This document shows positions 1-12,644 of a DNA stretch of 64,000 bases, in pieces; position 1 is the stretch's first letter, and every line of letters begins with the position of its first letter. The stretch comes from Stictocephala bisonia (lineage: Eukaryota > Arthropoda > Insecta > Hemiptera > Membracidae). The stretch covers positions 1,240,001 through 1,304,000 of the forward strand of contig JAQJVL010000198.1 of assembly GCA_035578905.1 (NCBI GenBank). The letters run 5' to 3'. Both the position numbers and the translations under genes were made by a program. The notes under the pieces were generated by a model. It worked only from the letters and a program-made list of their open reading frames with translations, was not told where the DNA came from and did no database searches.

Positions 1-1498
1 AGAAGTTGAAGTAGAAGTTGCAGTCACGAAGGAGTTCGAAAGTTTATAAGTCACTCGACTTGAGATTAATTAACGCACAAAAATTCAATGTCCGTCAAAT
101 AAAATCAGTACCGCTGCCACCAAAATATGTAACGTGCGCCGACTTCTTCTGGATATAGAAATAAAAGTCTTTTATTTAACCAATGTCTTTCTTTTATTTA
201 AATCACTCAAAAATTATAATTTACATTTAAAATGTCAAGTAGCTCTAACTTTGTTTATGAAATGAATTTGAATAGAAATGGAAAGGTTTTAAATAGTATA
301 CGGCTTAATATTGAATTAGGAAGATTTAGTAAAGTGTAACTTGAACTAGTAGGACTTAGAAGATATAGTAGATTTAGAACTTAAGAGAACTCGGTTAGTG
401 ATTAGAGACCGACCGCGAGTGCTGCTGAGATGGAACTGACTTAATTGACTTTCTTACTTCATGAGGAAAATTAGAGCTGCTTGTTACAATGAACTTAAAC
501 ATGGAATCAAATATGATCTGTAAATAGACAAGGGCAAGAGTTGAGCCTGAGAAATCAATATTGTGAGTAAATGTGTATCCATTGGGTTTAGAGTTCAGCG
601 GATGTCTTATTTGTCGTAGTTAAACATTGGTTTCCTTGTACATAATGATTAACTTACTTGAATATAATTTGAAAAGAAATATAAAGTATAAAGTATGATT
701 CAATAAATAGAAATACAATTAATAAAAAACACAAACAGTATATGGATAGTATATAGTTCCATTACAATAAACTAGGACTTTGACATTAAATATGTCAAAC
801 TAAACCAAATATTTTCATTTTTCGAGACAAAATTAGGGCCATTAGGTCAATTTTTACACTTTACCTCTGAGTGTATGATTTCTATTAAAGGACTTTCAAT
901 GTCCTAGTGGAAAAATGTTATTACTTTTACTGATTGGAAAAGATAATTTTTAATCAATTTGTTTTGTAAAGAGTCTTCATCGTATTCATCGTACCTTGTG
1001 TGCACGTGTCTTCAACGCTTGGCTTTGTTTTTATCTACGGCGAGGTGATAGATCACTGTTTAAAACAAAGTAAATGTCACATTATCTCTTCTGAAGTCAA
1101 GTTTAAAGTGTAGACCCAGAAGGCAATTTAATCCCATGTTTACGAGCCGCCTTTTAGCGAGCCGCCCATCTGTTCCAGTCGGATGCTGAGAGACAAAGCA
1201 GATCAACAGTCCGAAAATTACGTTGTTCCCGAGAACGGTGGGATAAATCAGGGAAGGGCGGAGGGCCATTGGTCTCGGTCGACCTGTGGCGGTGAGTGTG
1301 CCGGACCTCCCGGGTCGCCCTCTGGAGTCACCAACAAGATACACTTCTTTACACTTAGTATAGAGACAAGTTTGTCAAGTAGTGCGATTTGGCTTAAAAT
1401 AACGTTAATATAAACTAAGTTTTACGTAACGGAAGAATGATTTAAGTTAATTTCTGACGATGTTTAATATTTGAATATTTTCATTAAGACGCCGGTCA
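1..1498. other. AT-rich sequence without recognised gene
   Basis: No coding region, array or element end was recognised. A slightly GC-richer patch at 1140-1330 has short frames on both strands but no motif. Confidence 0.5.
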
Positions 1499-1790
1499 TG
1501 GGGATTTGGGCTAATATGAGGAGTAAACGAGTATGATGAATGTAGATGAACGAGTTTCGCCAATATTACTATCTAATAAGGTCGGCTGTTCCTTACGAAG
1601 AGCTATTTATTAATAGCAAGGGAAGTTCAGCTTTACGTTGAATCGCCACCCATACATGGCCATTCTAGTCTTTTCTAGTTGTGTCTACGCCAATAGCAAC
1701 CATTGAACGGACGCTATGAGGACCGAACATGTCGCTTACAATCTCCTTAACACGTTGTTCGCAAGTAGCTGGGTTACAGCACTACCGTCT
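1499..1790 (-). mobile_element. SINE-like dispersed repeat, family S1, diverged copy
   Basis: This is the oldest-looking of five copies of a repeat of about 400 bp. It shares with the copies at 9785, 22200, 36536 and 43361 the words 'atatgagg.gtaaacgagt', 'ttattaatag', 'gctttacgt.gaatc', 'agcaaccattgaacggacgc' and 'agtagctgggttacagcact'. Strand is given as minus because the tRNA-like head is at the right-hand end in reverse complement. Confidence 0.65.
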
Positions 1791-2854
1791 AAATTAGTCA
1801 TCTTCAAGTGTTAGATACAACTTTATCTTAAAATTTAATTAAAACAAAATATTTACGTATGAGTCAAACTACACCAGTGTAAAAACGTCGGCAACTTCAT
1901 TTTATAAAATAACATTGGCTCTATCAGGAATTTGTGTCTTATTACAAACGATTAAAAATTTTCTAAATTCTATAATCGTTGAAAAAATTAAACACAAAGA
2001 AAAATCCAAAGCCAAAAACTGAAGGATCAAGAGCCTTTACTGAAGATAATATAAAATCCATAACAGAAAATTCTCTCTCTGTAGTGTCCCAGCCAAGAAT
2101 AGATTCATTAGAAACAAAATGACAGATTTCCGTGAAGGGACAATCACAAAGACCACTATCTGTGATTTGTCAACACCTTGTCAGACTCCATTGTTTCAAC
2201 CAAACCCGTAGTTCCAGCCTCTTTCATCTTACAATCCGGAGAACGAGCAGGTTGATCTGGACCGGAAGGGAGAATATGATGGGTGTACCTGACTCGAAAT
2301 GGTAATGAGCGTGCCTTACTCCAGACGGATAGTTAGTAACGCAAGAGTCCAGTTTGGAAAAAACAAGAAGAAACCAAACAAACCGACTGTTTAACGGAGA
2401 GAAGAGGCGAGACGGTAGAACCGGTTCGAGACAGGATGGAGGTGTCACTGGACCAAGTGGTCTTCAGGGTGTCTTGGTGTAAAATGATAGAATTGATAGA
2501 CACGATGAGTTTAAAACAGGACTGCACATTGATAAACGAATTGAAGTGGGAGAAAAGGTATGTTAGGAGAATGAGAGACTTACGAATGTAAATTTTAGTT
2601 CAAAGTTTAAGATAAAAAAGGATATGATATAAGTTGAATGCATATATTTACACGATGAGTGATACTGAAGAAATAAAAACTGATATTTATACGTGGACTC
2701 ATCGTTGATATAGATGACTAAAATTTGTTTCAGCAAGTAGATCGAAAAGGAAAAAAGATTCTTACTTAGTCGTATTTGCATAAAAACTGTAAAACTTGGG
2801 TATTTAAATTTTATTAACCTGTAAAAAAATAAATGGATCTAACACTCAAGCTGA

Positions 2855-2990
2855 TCAGCATAACCACAAGGAAGAAAGAAACAGACGTCGCATCCAATAG
2901 TGTTCTGGATACGTGTCGAGTAGTTAGTTGTCCAGTTCTTTCTATGGATGTCAAGGCCAGGAACGTTGTCAGTCTCTCCTGTCCGTCCCT
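2855..2990. repeat. Dispersed repeat D1, copy 1
   Basis: 'gaaagaaacagacgtcgcat' and 'ccaatagtgttctgg', 'gtgtcgag', 'tccagtt' match 56540-56612 ('agaaacaaacagaggtcaca', 'tccagtagtgtgctgg', 'gtgtcgagttctccagttgt'). The class is unknown. Confidence 0.55.
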
Positions 2991-4051
2991 TTATTCCCTC
3001 CAAATTCCTAAGGGTAAAGGTAATAATTGTTTCTACAAATTTACAGAGATTAATATTAGATTTACAATTAATTGTATCACTGATGCTTTCGCTGTGGCCA
3101 TAAGAAAAATGGCTCTGTTTCTTTCTTCTCTTTGGAATAACAACAAATTAGAACAACCCACCTTGTCACAAACCACAATGATGCACACATAAAATACGTA
3201 TAAAATACTTTAGTAAAAGTCGTGTGACAGACATGTTGGCAAACAGTCAATGCTTTTGAAATTCAGTAAAAAAATAACAATAAAAAAATTAAAAAAAATT
3301 AAATTGCAGTGGGTTTTGATAGTGTTATGAATGTATGAATGGGTAAAAGTCCCATACATCGTCTTAATTAAAAATGTGGGATAGTTTGTCGATATCTAGA
3401 GAAGGAAGATACTGTATTTCGACAATTTCGTGAAAGTAGGGTAGATGGAGCTGTGATTTTATACTACGTAGATTGTGAAAGGAATCGAAAGTCATATGTA
3501 TGGGAGGACAATTTTCTGGAAAGTGATTCTTATTTTCAAATTGTTGTGGCATTTGTATCCCAAATATTCTACAACATTCCGAAAAAAGGAGGAATTCAAT
3601 TTCTAATAATTTAACCCTTCTACAACAATCAGATCTCTTCGTCTACTTGCTGGTACAGTCGCAAGCGAGTTGTTATCTCAGGAATTTACGGAGATAGTGC
3701 CTATTAGCTTTACGGTTGGGTAATCTATTTAGACAGTCGGTAAGACAGTTGATGTTTTGCAGAGCATTGAAGAAGAATAACAACAGTTTTTCCGCGACGA
3801 ATGGATTTTAAATTACTTGGTGATAACAGATTTTCTTTAAGCAATTGATTTCATAGTAAATAATAGCCTACTATTCAGATTGGTAATGGGGTTTTTTAAA
3901 TAAAGTGTCAATAATTTTATCGAAATTCAAAGCAATTTGCCTGTGATTATTGACATTGAATGTCCAAGCTATCTTCTAATTTGTACGATGTATAAAGCCC
4001 AATACAATTTTTACGACTTGTACAGCCCAATAACAACTTGGTTTATTGCCC

Positions 4052-4268
4052 AATAACATATTTACGATGCATATAGCACCATTAATAGCAGTTCTATAAT
4101 GTGTATAGCCCAATCACATATTTAAGATTTATAACAAGTTTACGACGTATAGATCCCAATAACATGTTTACGATGCATATAGCACCATTAATAGCAGTTC
4201 TATAATGTGTATAGCCCAATCACATATTTAAGATTTATAACAAGTTTACGACGTATAGATCCCAATAA
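4052..4268. repeat. Two-copy direct repeat of about 105 bp
   Basis: Two near-identical blocks follow each other. Each begins near 'tttacgatgcatatagcacc' and runs through a text based on 'tatagcccaat' and 'acgacgtatagatcccaat'. Degenerate relatives of the same words extend from about 3985 to 4300, so this looks like an old, short, AT-rich minisatellite. There is no coding signal. Confidence 0.75.
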
Positions 4269-4559
4269 CATATTTACGATACCTTTAGGCCAATAACATT
4301 ATTCAAGGTTAATTTAAACGTAATTTTAGGAGTTTTGTAGATGTTAAGAGTTTCGTAGATTTTAAGATGTATTTTAATAAATAGTATGACAGACCTACTT
4401 GCTGGCATTACTTAATAGTTGAATTGCATAATAATAAAAACAACGTTAATGTTATGTCCAAACATAAAGTTGAGAAATTAATTAGTCCTCAACATACTAG
4501 CATATGATACATAATAAATTGCTACAGCCTCATAATATGGTTTTCAACACATAATATTG

Positions 4560-4586
4560 TTTTTTTTTTTTTTTTTTTTTTTTTTT
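4560..4586. repeat. Poly-T tract (27 bp)
   Basis: An uninterrupted run of T. It could be the tail of a retroposed element on the minus strand, but no body of such an element was recognised beside it. Confidence 0.9.
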
Positions 4587-4751
4587 ACCAACCAGTGTGA
4601 TATGAAATAAATAATGCTTGTCACTATCTCACGTGAATGATCGAATAAAATTGCGAATTGTATAGGACTAACAATAGCATGGGTTAAATGTGATCAAATC
4701 TCCAGTCCTGAGGAGATTCTATATCTTTATAGATCATATATAATTTCAGTC

Positions 4752-6790
4752 CACTCTAGGAGTACGTATATAGCCCTGTACGTTATTATGTCGTTGATGC
4801 TTCGGGACAGCCCAGTCTAGGAGTACCTATATAGATAGCCTTCTACGTTGTTGTGTTGTTGTTGCTTCGGGACAGCCCAGTATAAGAGTACGTAGATAGC
4901 CTTCTACGTTGTTGTGTCGTTGATGCTTCGGGACAGCCCAGTCTAGGAGTATGTAGATAGCGTTCTACGTTGTTGTATCGTTGATGCTACGGGATAACCC
5001 AGTCTAGGAGTACATAGATAGCCTCCTACGTTGTTGTGTCTGATGCTACGGGACAGCCCAGTCATGGAGTACATAGATAGCTTTCTACGTTGTTGTGTCG
5101 TTGATGCTTCGGGACAGCCCAGTCTAGGAGTACATAGATAGCCTTCTACGTTGTTGTGTCTTTGATGCTACGGGACAGCCCAGTCTAGGAGTACGTAGAT
5201 AGCCTTCTACGTTCTTGTGTCGTTGATGCTACGGGACAGCACAATCTAGGAGTACATAGATAGCCTGCTACGTTATTGTGTCGTTGATTCTACGGGACAG
5301 CCCAGTCTATGATTACATAGATAGCCTTCTACGTTGTTGTGGCTTTGATGTTACGGGACAACACATTCTAGGAGTACATAGATAGCCTTCTACGTTGTTG
5401 TGTTGTTAATACTACAGGACAGCCCAGTCTATGAGTACAGAGATAGCCTTCCACGTTGTTGTATTGTTGATGCTACGGGACAGCCCAGTTTATGAATACA
5501 TAGATAGCCTTCTACGTTGTTGTGTCGTTGATGCTACGGGACAGCCCAGTCTAGGAGTAATAGATAGCCTGCTACGTTATTGTGTCGTTGATTCTACGGG
5601 ATAGCCCAGTCTAGGATTACATAGATAGCCTTCTACGTTGTTGTATCTGATGCTACGGGACAGCCCAGTCAAGGAGTAGGCCTACATAGATAGCCCTGTA
5701 CGTTGATGTGTGGTTGATACTTCGGGACAGCCCAGTCTAGGAGTATATAGATAGCTTTCTACGTTGTTGTGTCGTTGATCATACGGGACAGCCCAGTCTA
5801 GGAGTACATAGATAGCCTTCTACGTTGTTGTGTCTTTGATGCTACGGGACAGCCCAGTCTAGGAGTACGTAGATAGCCTTCTACGTTGTTGTGTCTGATG
5901 CTACGGGACAGCCCAGTCATGGAGTACATAGATAGCCCTGTACGTTGATGTGTGGTTGATAGTTCGGGACAGCCCAGTCTAGGATTACATAGATAGCCTT
6001 CTACGTTGTTGTGCCTTTGATGCTACGGGACAACACATTCTAGGAGTACATAGATAGCCTTCTGCGGTGTTGTGTTGTTAATGCTACAGGACAGCCCAGT
6101 CTATGAGTACAGAGATAGCCTTCTACGTTGTTGTATTGTTGATGCTACGGGACAGCCCCAGTCTAGGAGTACATAGATACCCTTCTACGTTGTTGTGTCT
6201 TTGATGCTACGGGACAGCCCAGTCTAGGAGTATGTAGATAGCCTTCTACGTTATTGTGTCGTTGATGCTACGGGACAGCCCAGTCTAGGAGTACATAGAT
6301 AGCCTTCTACATTGTTGTGTCTTTGCTGCTACGGGACAGCCCAGTCTAGGTCGTCTAGGAGTATGTAGATAGCCCTGTACGTTGATGTGTCGTTGATTGC
6401 TGCAGAAAAGCCCAGTCTAGAATTACGTATAGTCCTGTACGTTGAGTCTTAATTAGCTCCGGTAGAGCCCTGACCGTTGGTGTGTCGTTGAGTTCTCTGA
6501 AATAGGTCAGTATAGGAGCACGTAAATAGCCCTGTAACTTTGTGTGTCGTTGATTGCTCCGGCCATTTCTAAGAGTCTAAGTCTAAGAGTACGTAGTTAG
6601 TTAGCCCTGTAAGTTTGTGTGTCGTTGACTGCTCTGATAGAGCCCAGTCTAGGAGTATGTAGATAGCCCTGTAACTTAGTGCGTCGTTGAGTCCTCTGGT
6701 AGAGCCCTGTCTAGGAGTATCCTACGTAGCTAGCTTAGTAAGTTTGTGTGTCGTTGTTTGCTGCAGTAGAGCCCTGTCTAGGAGTAGTGC
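4752..6790. repeat. 61-bp minisatellite array, about 34 units
   Basis: A unit of about 61 bp recurs with the recognisable words 'gggacagcccagtctaggag', 'catagatagccttctacg' and 'ttgttgtgtcgttgatgcta'. The middle units are close to each other, and the units after about 6400 are more diverged and carry small indels, which is the usual decay at an array edge. Two internal stretches (near 5270-5470 and 5570-6110) repeat the same order of variant units, which suggests duplication of multi-unit blocks. It has no long open frame. Confidence 0.93.
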
Positions 6791-7330
6791 TCATCGATAA
6801 ATAACCCAGGTTGCCAGCTCCTTGGCACTAACACACTATATGATGTACGACAGGAAGTTCTTTACGACGTCGTACACTAGTCCCCACTGATTTACTGCCA
6901 TTTTATATTTGACCTTCCGATTTCTGGACGCTTTACAAAGCTACGCACGCTGTAGTGGAATATGTCAAGGGAATGTCTCTAGAAGAATAGAGACTTCCTC
7001 ATTTTCAAATAACATTTTGAGGCCAGATGTTTTATATGGAGCGTTGTAAATATTTTAAACAATATCCAGTTCAATAGCAACTAAGAAAAATTGAACAAAT
7101 TGACTGGTTTGTTATTTACATTGTGAGGATGACGTTTTCTTAGTAAAATCAGAACTTGGTTTGTAACATAAAATGTAACGTTCACTTATTATTATATCTT
7201 AAAAATTAATCTTAGTTAATGTATTAAAGGATAATACATTCAATCTGAAGCCAATAAACCTTACATTCGTCAAAAGTGATTTAGAAAAACAACACAACAA
7301 TTTTATCTAGCTAACTTTGGTTTGTCCGTG

Positions 7331-7449
7331 GATCGTAACGCATTTTTTTTACCAGGCATTGATTACGTTTACAGCGATTTCTGTTGAAATTAATCCAATT
7401 GCTGAATTTGGTCTGTTCGTGGATCGTAACGCATTTTTTTAAACAGGCA
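7331..7449. repeat. Spaced direct repeat of about 35 bp
   Basis: The word 'cgtggatcgtaacgcatttt' followed by T's and 'caggcat' occurs twice about 92 bp apart, each time preceded by 'ggt(t/c)tgt(c/t)'. The sequence between is unrelated. It may be the terminal duplication of a small insertion or a two-unit minisatellite. Confidence 0.6.
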
Positions 7450-7682
7450 TCTTACACCCACCTGTTACAAGGAATCTAATACCTCATTAGGATTTTGAAA
7501 TGATAATTGGAAGTGGAATTTTCTTTCCTCCAGTTTAAAATTACTGCATACTCGCATTTTTGGCTCTATAAAAATTACAAAATGTATACGATTTTGTTTC
7601 GGACTCGCATATATTATATATTTCAACTTGTATATGTGCTTTATCAATAAATATTCCCAGTAAATTTGGACCTTTAAAACTG

Positions 7683-8259
<577 letters not shown>

Positions 8260-8727
8260 AGTCAATTATCAAGATAATGTATTTATAATTGTTTTCTATG
8301 AAAAAATACACAATTTAGCCGGACACACAATCCACAGTGCATGCCAACAAAAACTCGCGTGCTGTAAGAACGTTAGTAAAAAACGCGTTTTACACAAATT
8401 CATCAGGGATGCAGCCATTACAAGACTGCGGTCACGTGACCAATCAGCTGTCCAGATGACAATCAGCTGCTACTGATCGAGGTTCCGGTTGGATGAACAA
8501 CGAGCTGCCAACCGGTCATTGAGACCCAGATGTGCAGCGTGCAGTAAATATCTTCCTTGCATGATACATCTGTAGTATAAAATGCATATCCCAGGTGTAG
8601 TATTACGGGATATATAAATTTACATTGTTATGTCTTGGGTCAAAATTTTTTTATATTTCAAGAAAGATCATTTTGCTCCTAAAGCATATGAGGTAAAAGT
8701 AAAATACAATAAAAGCCTACAAATTAA

Positions 8728-9134
8728 GAGTCTGCAGAGGCGGTCGGCCATGTTGGTTTTAATCCTTTGCGAATCCATATTTGTTCGTTATTAATTAAAC
8801 GACCAAAAGTTGTGAATGAGGTGTCATTTTAAACGTTCCTATTGCGCAATGGATTTGCTTTTGATAGTTTGAATACATACGCCTAGTTTTATAAAAATAG
8901 GAGAAAATAAAAACTTCAAACTCAACATTTTTTATAATTTTTTCAACAAAACTAATTAGGAATTTGCAAAGCAATTCCAACACGCAAACTCATTCTTTAT
9001 CAAATGCACTTAGTTCGGAAAAAATCCGTTTAAACATAACTGTTTAATTTGGACACGCGTCGTCATGTCCAGTTTGAAAAAAACCTTGTTCTTATAGTAT
9101 TAAAACCAACATGGCCGGCAGCCTCTGCAGACTC
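8728..9134. mobile_element. MITE with long terminal inverted repeats, family M1, copy 1
   Basis: The left end 'gagtctgcagaggcggtcgg' and the right end 'ccggcagcctctgcagactc' are inverted copies, and the similarity continues inward through 'ccatgttggttttaat' for about 35 bp in total. The 407-bp element is flanked by TAA on both sides (8725-8727 and 9135-9137), a 3-bp duplication of the type made by PIF/Harbinger elements; that class is an inference. It has no coding capacity. Related copies lie at 42484, 57327, 61625 and, more distantly, 62074. Confidence 0.85.
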
Positions 9135-9784
9135 TAAGTAAATACAGGCAAATTACATCTACGAAATCGTTGAATTTACCATGTCGTTTGTTTGAATCAG
9201 TTCTACAGTATCAATTCAGCCGGCGTCAGGAGGAATACCGAGGGTAGAATATGTAGTCTGAGGAAGGCATGAATACTTTTGGGTGTTAGACTTGCAGAAA
9301 GTAAAATACGCTTGCTTGATACTTGGTTTATCATTATGGTTCAATTGTATTAGATAAGATAGGCAGCAACTTGCATGTGATGTGGGTCAAGGATAAAGCT
9401 GGAGCAGGAAGCCGGTTGACATATGCAATGCTCTTCTTGAGGTATTTAGGCTAAACGTTTCACTTACGTTCGTCAAGGTTTTATTATAGTCCTCTACTCT
9501 AGCAATTGCGTTTTACGACTCTCATTATTCCTTTAGAATTACACGCCTAGATGTCGTGCATTCACTTAGAACTTTCTTCTCAGTTATTACTGTTATTAGG
9601 CGTTTTAAGACTCACTATCTATTATTTGGATTATTTACCGTGGTGGTCTTTGGGAAATAAGAACATAAGCGTGTGATTTCTAATTGATTTGAAAGTTGGT
9701 GATCCCCCCCATATTATGGTCAGGGCCAGAGTTTCTGTTATATTATATCACCAGTATTATTCATTAATCATCTCTAAGACACGG

Positions 9785-10182
9785 ATCGTAGAGATATGGG
9801 CGAATATGAGGGGTGAATGAGTGTGATGAGTGTTGATTAACAGTGTAGTCATTGTTACTATCTGAGTTCGACTTAGCTCAGAAAGGACTATTTATTAATA
9901 GCCCAATAGTCAGTGCAACTACAGGACCAACAGCTTTACGTGGAATCCGAACCACGTTGTGTTGGTCTGATTTTCAGCTAACTGACAAGTCCGACACTCC
10001 ATTATCTTCCCTACACAACATCCGAACCTTGACTACCAATCAACACGGACACCCCAGACTTCTCTAGTAGTGTCACGTTGATGGCAACCATTGAGCGGAC
10101 GCCGTGTCGGTATTAAGAGGGCCGAGCATGGAACCTATTACCACAGAATATAGACATATTCTGTGCTATTACCTACAATCTC
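9785..10182 (-). mobile_element. SINE-like dispersed repeat, family S1, copy 2
   Basis: A near-complete copy, very similar to the one at 36536. Read on the minus strand, it contains 'acgtggttcggattccacgt', a 7-nt loop closed by a short stem that resembles a tRNA T-arm and the Pol III B box. The tRNA-like head itself (see the 36536 copy) is missing here: the similarity stops at about 10182, a few bases before the hAT-like element. The short open frame in it is not a gene. Confidence 0.75.
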
Positions 10183-10197
10183 CCAGTGAGTCTTTTA

Positions 10198-10884
10198 TGA
10201 CAGTGATTCCCAACCTGAAGGTTATAGATAAATGATTTTATTCTCATTTACTAAATAATTATACAGTGTAATTGTCACTGCAAGTACAATGTTGTTCAGA
10301 AAGTAATGTAGATTATCTTTCATGCCTGACAAGGGTCTTAGTGTAAGACAGTAAAACACTGTCGAAACATTTGCAGGCAGTTCTATAGATATTTATTTAT
10401 TCTATTATTTAAGTATCTCAATAATAATCCAAGAAATTATTCAAAATAAATCCTAATAAATAATAATATCTAATTATTATTTATTACATATTCCTTCTAA
10501 TAAGAATGAGATAGGTCAACATTTTCCCGTATCAATATGCCTTCTTTGAATCCAAATTTTGAAATACCTGCTCGTGAATTTAAAGACCAAGGTATTCACT
10601 GAGATTCTGAGCGTTTTATTTTAATGTACGCATTTTATTATCTTTTTAAATTTTACATCATTAGCATGAGTCATTTTTCTTGATATATTACTTACTTCCT
10701 GCATACTGTTACAGTTTAAACTTCCTTCCGGTTCGCAATTATTTATTAAAATGTTAATACAACTTTAAAATTTGAAACTTGTTTTTCTTTCTATTGTTTA
10801 ATTTATCTATAATATCTTGTGGTCAGCTGATATTTTTCTAAACTGTCTATGACCCTCAGGGACAAAAAGTTGGGAACCACTGCA
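10198..10884. mobile_element. hAT-like non-autonomous element, about 687 bp
   Basis: The left end reads 'cagtgattcccaacctgaag' (from 10201) and the right end, reversed, reads 'cagtggttcccaacttt'. Ends of the form CAGTGGTTCCCAACC are typical of hAT transposons. The flanks show 'gtcttttatga' on the left and 'gagtctcttagg' on the right, so an approximate 8-bp duplication (GTCTYTTA) can be read, with one mismatch. The interior is AT-rich and has no transposase. Confidence 0.65.
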
Positions 10885-11089
10885 TGAGTCTCTTAGGAGA
10901 TTGTTAACCTGAAACAGGATATTCTAAATTCTATATTCTAATTTGATGAATTCACTAGGACAACTGTCGAATACTGCGTTGTGTTATTATTTTTATCTTA
11001 AAAAATTACTTCACCTTTTCAGGTAATTACAAAGACCTGTCACAACTTTTCTCATTAACAATATCTGTGCAGGAGATTCCACTACCTAA

Positions 11090-11182
11090 TCTATTCGACA
11101 GGTTTACGGTGGGCCAGCTACCGACCGACACGAGTATAGGATCCCACAAGGAGGTGTCCTGGGGCTAGTATTGTTTGTTTAA
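11090..11182 (+). mobile_element. Non-LTR reverse transcriptase fragment (PQG..LG motif)
   Basis: A 30-residue open stretch reads ...GGPATDRHEYRIPQGGVLG..LF and then stops. The 'R(I/V)PQG(S/G)VLGP' block is the conserved motif just before the catalytic YADD box of non-LTR reverse transcriptases (jockey/CR1/RTE type). No YADD follows, and the reading dies at a TAA at 11180. It is a short fossil; the clade cannot be fixed from so little. Confidence 0.75.
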
Positions 11183-12349
11183 TGGCGGTACGTACTTCAA
11201 AGCTTCGACATCCATAAACTTCCTACCAATGACGGCCCGCTGAGCGCCCTTGGGGGTCGCAGCCCCTACCTAGCGCCTTCTGCATTGTTTGGTATTCTTT
11301 GTTTTCTTGCTCATAATTAGAACGTCATGTCTTTGGCTGTTTTCTACAAAGCAATGGAGAGCTTGCTCTCAGTCCTTAACATTTTTCGGTTTAATTTAAC
11401 ATAGCAACTGTTTAGATTCAAGAATGGTAGTGTACATTCAATTTATTATTTACACCTCTATAAATGTTTGTGTTGTGGCTTGTATTCTGTCGACACTTAT
11501 TTTTTATTTATTGTAATGCGCGTGTAAATATTAATTTAATTTAAAATTATTTTCGTAGTTCTTTAGTTCTGATTTCCTGAAAATAAAATCTTCTTCCTGT
11601 TTTTTTATTTTATTAATGACGTATCGGTTACAAATTTGTTGTTTTGTTTTAATTAAGTTTGTTAATTAACTGTCCATTCGTTAGATTCCTTGTTTTACAC
11701 GTTTAATTTTAACGTTTTTGGTTTTGTTGTTTTGTCGTTGTTTGTTACTATGAGATTTTGTACGAGGCTCAATTCAGTTCGTCTACTTGGTGAAGATGTC
11801 AGTGACAATCTGCTGCTTTCTCTCCACCGTTTTTCAGCACATCCAATATCCTCCGGGCTCAGGTCACGTCCAGCCCAGCAGTCCAATCATAAACTGCGGT
11901 TGTAAATAGATTAACTTGCCCTAAACTATGATGTAATAGGGAACAGGTGTTGCTGATGTCGTAACTTGTGTCGGCTGTTGTCAGACTACTTGTTGCTGGG
12001 GGCGGCCCGAAACCGGTGTCTTATAAGAAGTAAAAGGAATTTAAACTTAACTTTTGATATAGGTTAAAGCTAGAAGCAAAAGGTTGACTAGTGCAAAGAA
12101 TAGTTACAACGATACATGCGTGTGTGAGATAATCTAGTGTTTCCTGGTAAAAGAGATTCCGCAAGGAACCACTCACTTATTGGATAGTGACGGTGTTCGT
12201 ATATAGTAGTTGAGAGTTATGTATATTATGTTTTATATTTTACAGTAAGTTTGTGACAATCAAATTCAGTTGTTGGTCAACCATCTTTTCAATTTGAGGA
12301 CTTTTTTCAATTTTCTTTCCTTACTTTTCTTAACTAATGTCATTGCTTG

Positions 12350-12357
12350 TTTTTCAG
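12350..12357 (+). promoter_or_regulatory. 3' splice site of the laminin exon
   Basis: About 60 bases of T-rich sequence end in 'gtttttcag' directly before the laminin reading frame. The run of Phe and Leu codons that this tract would encode can look like a signal peptide, but no ATG opens it. Confidence 0.85.
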
Positions 12358-12644
12358 ATCAAGGAGCGGGTGAAGGTCGAGGGTTGTTCCCGGGAGTTGT
12401 GAACGTGGCTGCTGGAGCGGTGGTGACTGCTAACGCCACTTGTGGTGAGAACGGTCCCGAACAGGTCTGCCGCCTAAGCTTTAGGGGTGATGCCTGCTGG
12501 ATATGTGACGCCCGCAGTCCCGACCTGTTCAAGCGCCACCCCCCAAGCCTGGCTGTGGACGGCACCTCCCGGTGGTGGCAGAGTCCCTGCCTCGCCAACG
12601 GGCCCCAGTACGAATGGGTCACCCTCACACTGGACCTCAGACAG
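12358..12644 (+). CDS. Laminin alpha chain, internal exon (laminin N-terminal domain)
   Basis: One exon of a laminin alpha chain, a secreted basement-membrane protein; this part belongs to the N-terminal domain (domain VI) by which laminin trimers polymerise. The 95 complete codons begin QGAGEGRGLFPGVVN and end with WVTLTLDLRQ. Family hallmarks visible are GLFP..VN, the NATCGENGPE block with an N-glycosylation site (NAT), the paired cysteines of CWIC, AVDGT..WWQSP and YEWVTLTLDL. The exon is bounded by a polypyrimidine tract and AG at 12356-12357 and by GT at 12645; it starts with two bases of a split codon and ends on a codon boundary. The alpha1/2 group (fly wing blister) fits better than alpha3/5, by eye only. 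The loop before CWIC is shorter than I expect for vertebrate alpha chains. The frame stays open to 12249 upstream but has no ATG, so the signal peptide must be in an earlier exon, which I did not find. Confidence 0.9.

Larger units (their letters stand above)
10885..12357. other. Upstream of the laminin exon: intron or flank
   Basis: Apart from the reverse transcriptase scrap at 11090 nothing was recognised. A GC-richer patch at 11210-11290 and another at 11760-12020 have no clear frame. The missing 5' exons of the laminin gene may be further left. Confidence 0.5.

Noticed and set aside
12270..12357. Hydrophobic N-terminal extension of the laminin frame that resembles a signal peptide
   Set aside because: It starts at TTG with no in-frame ATG before the upstream stop, and it is the translation of the polypyrimidine tract of the 3' splice site.
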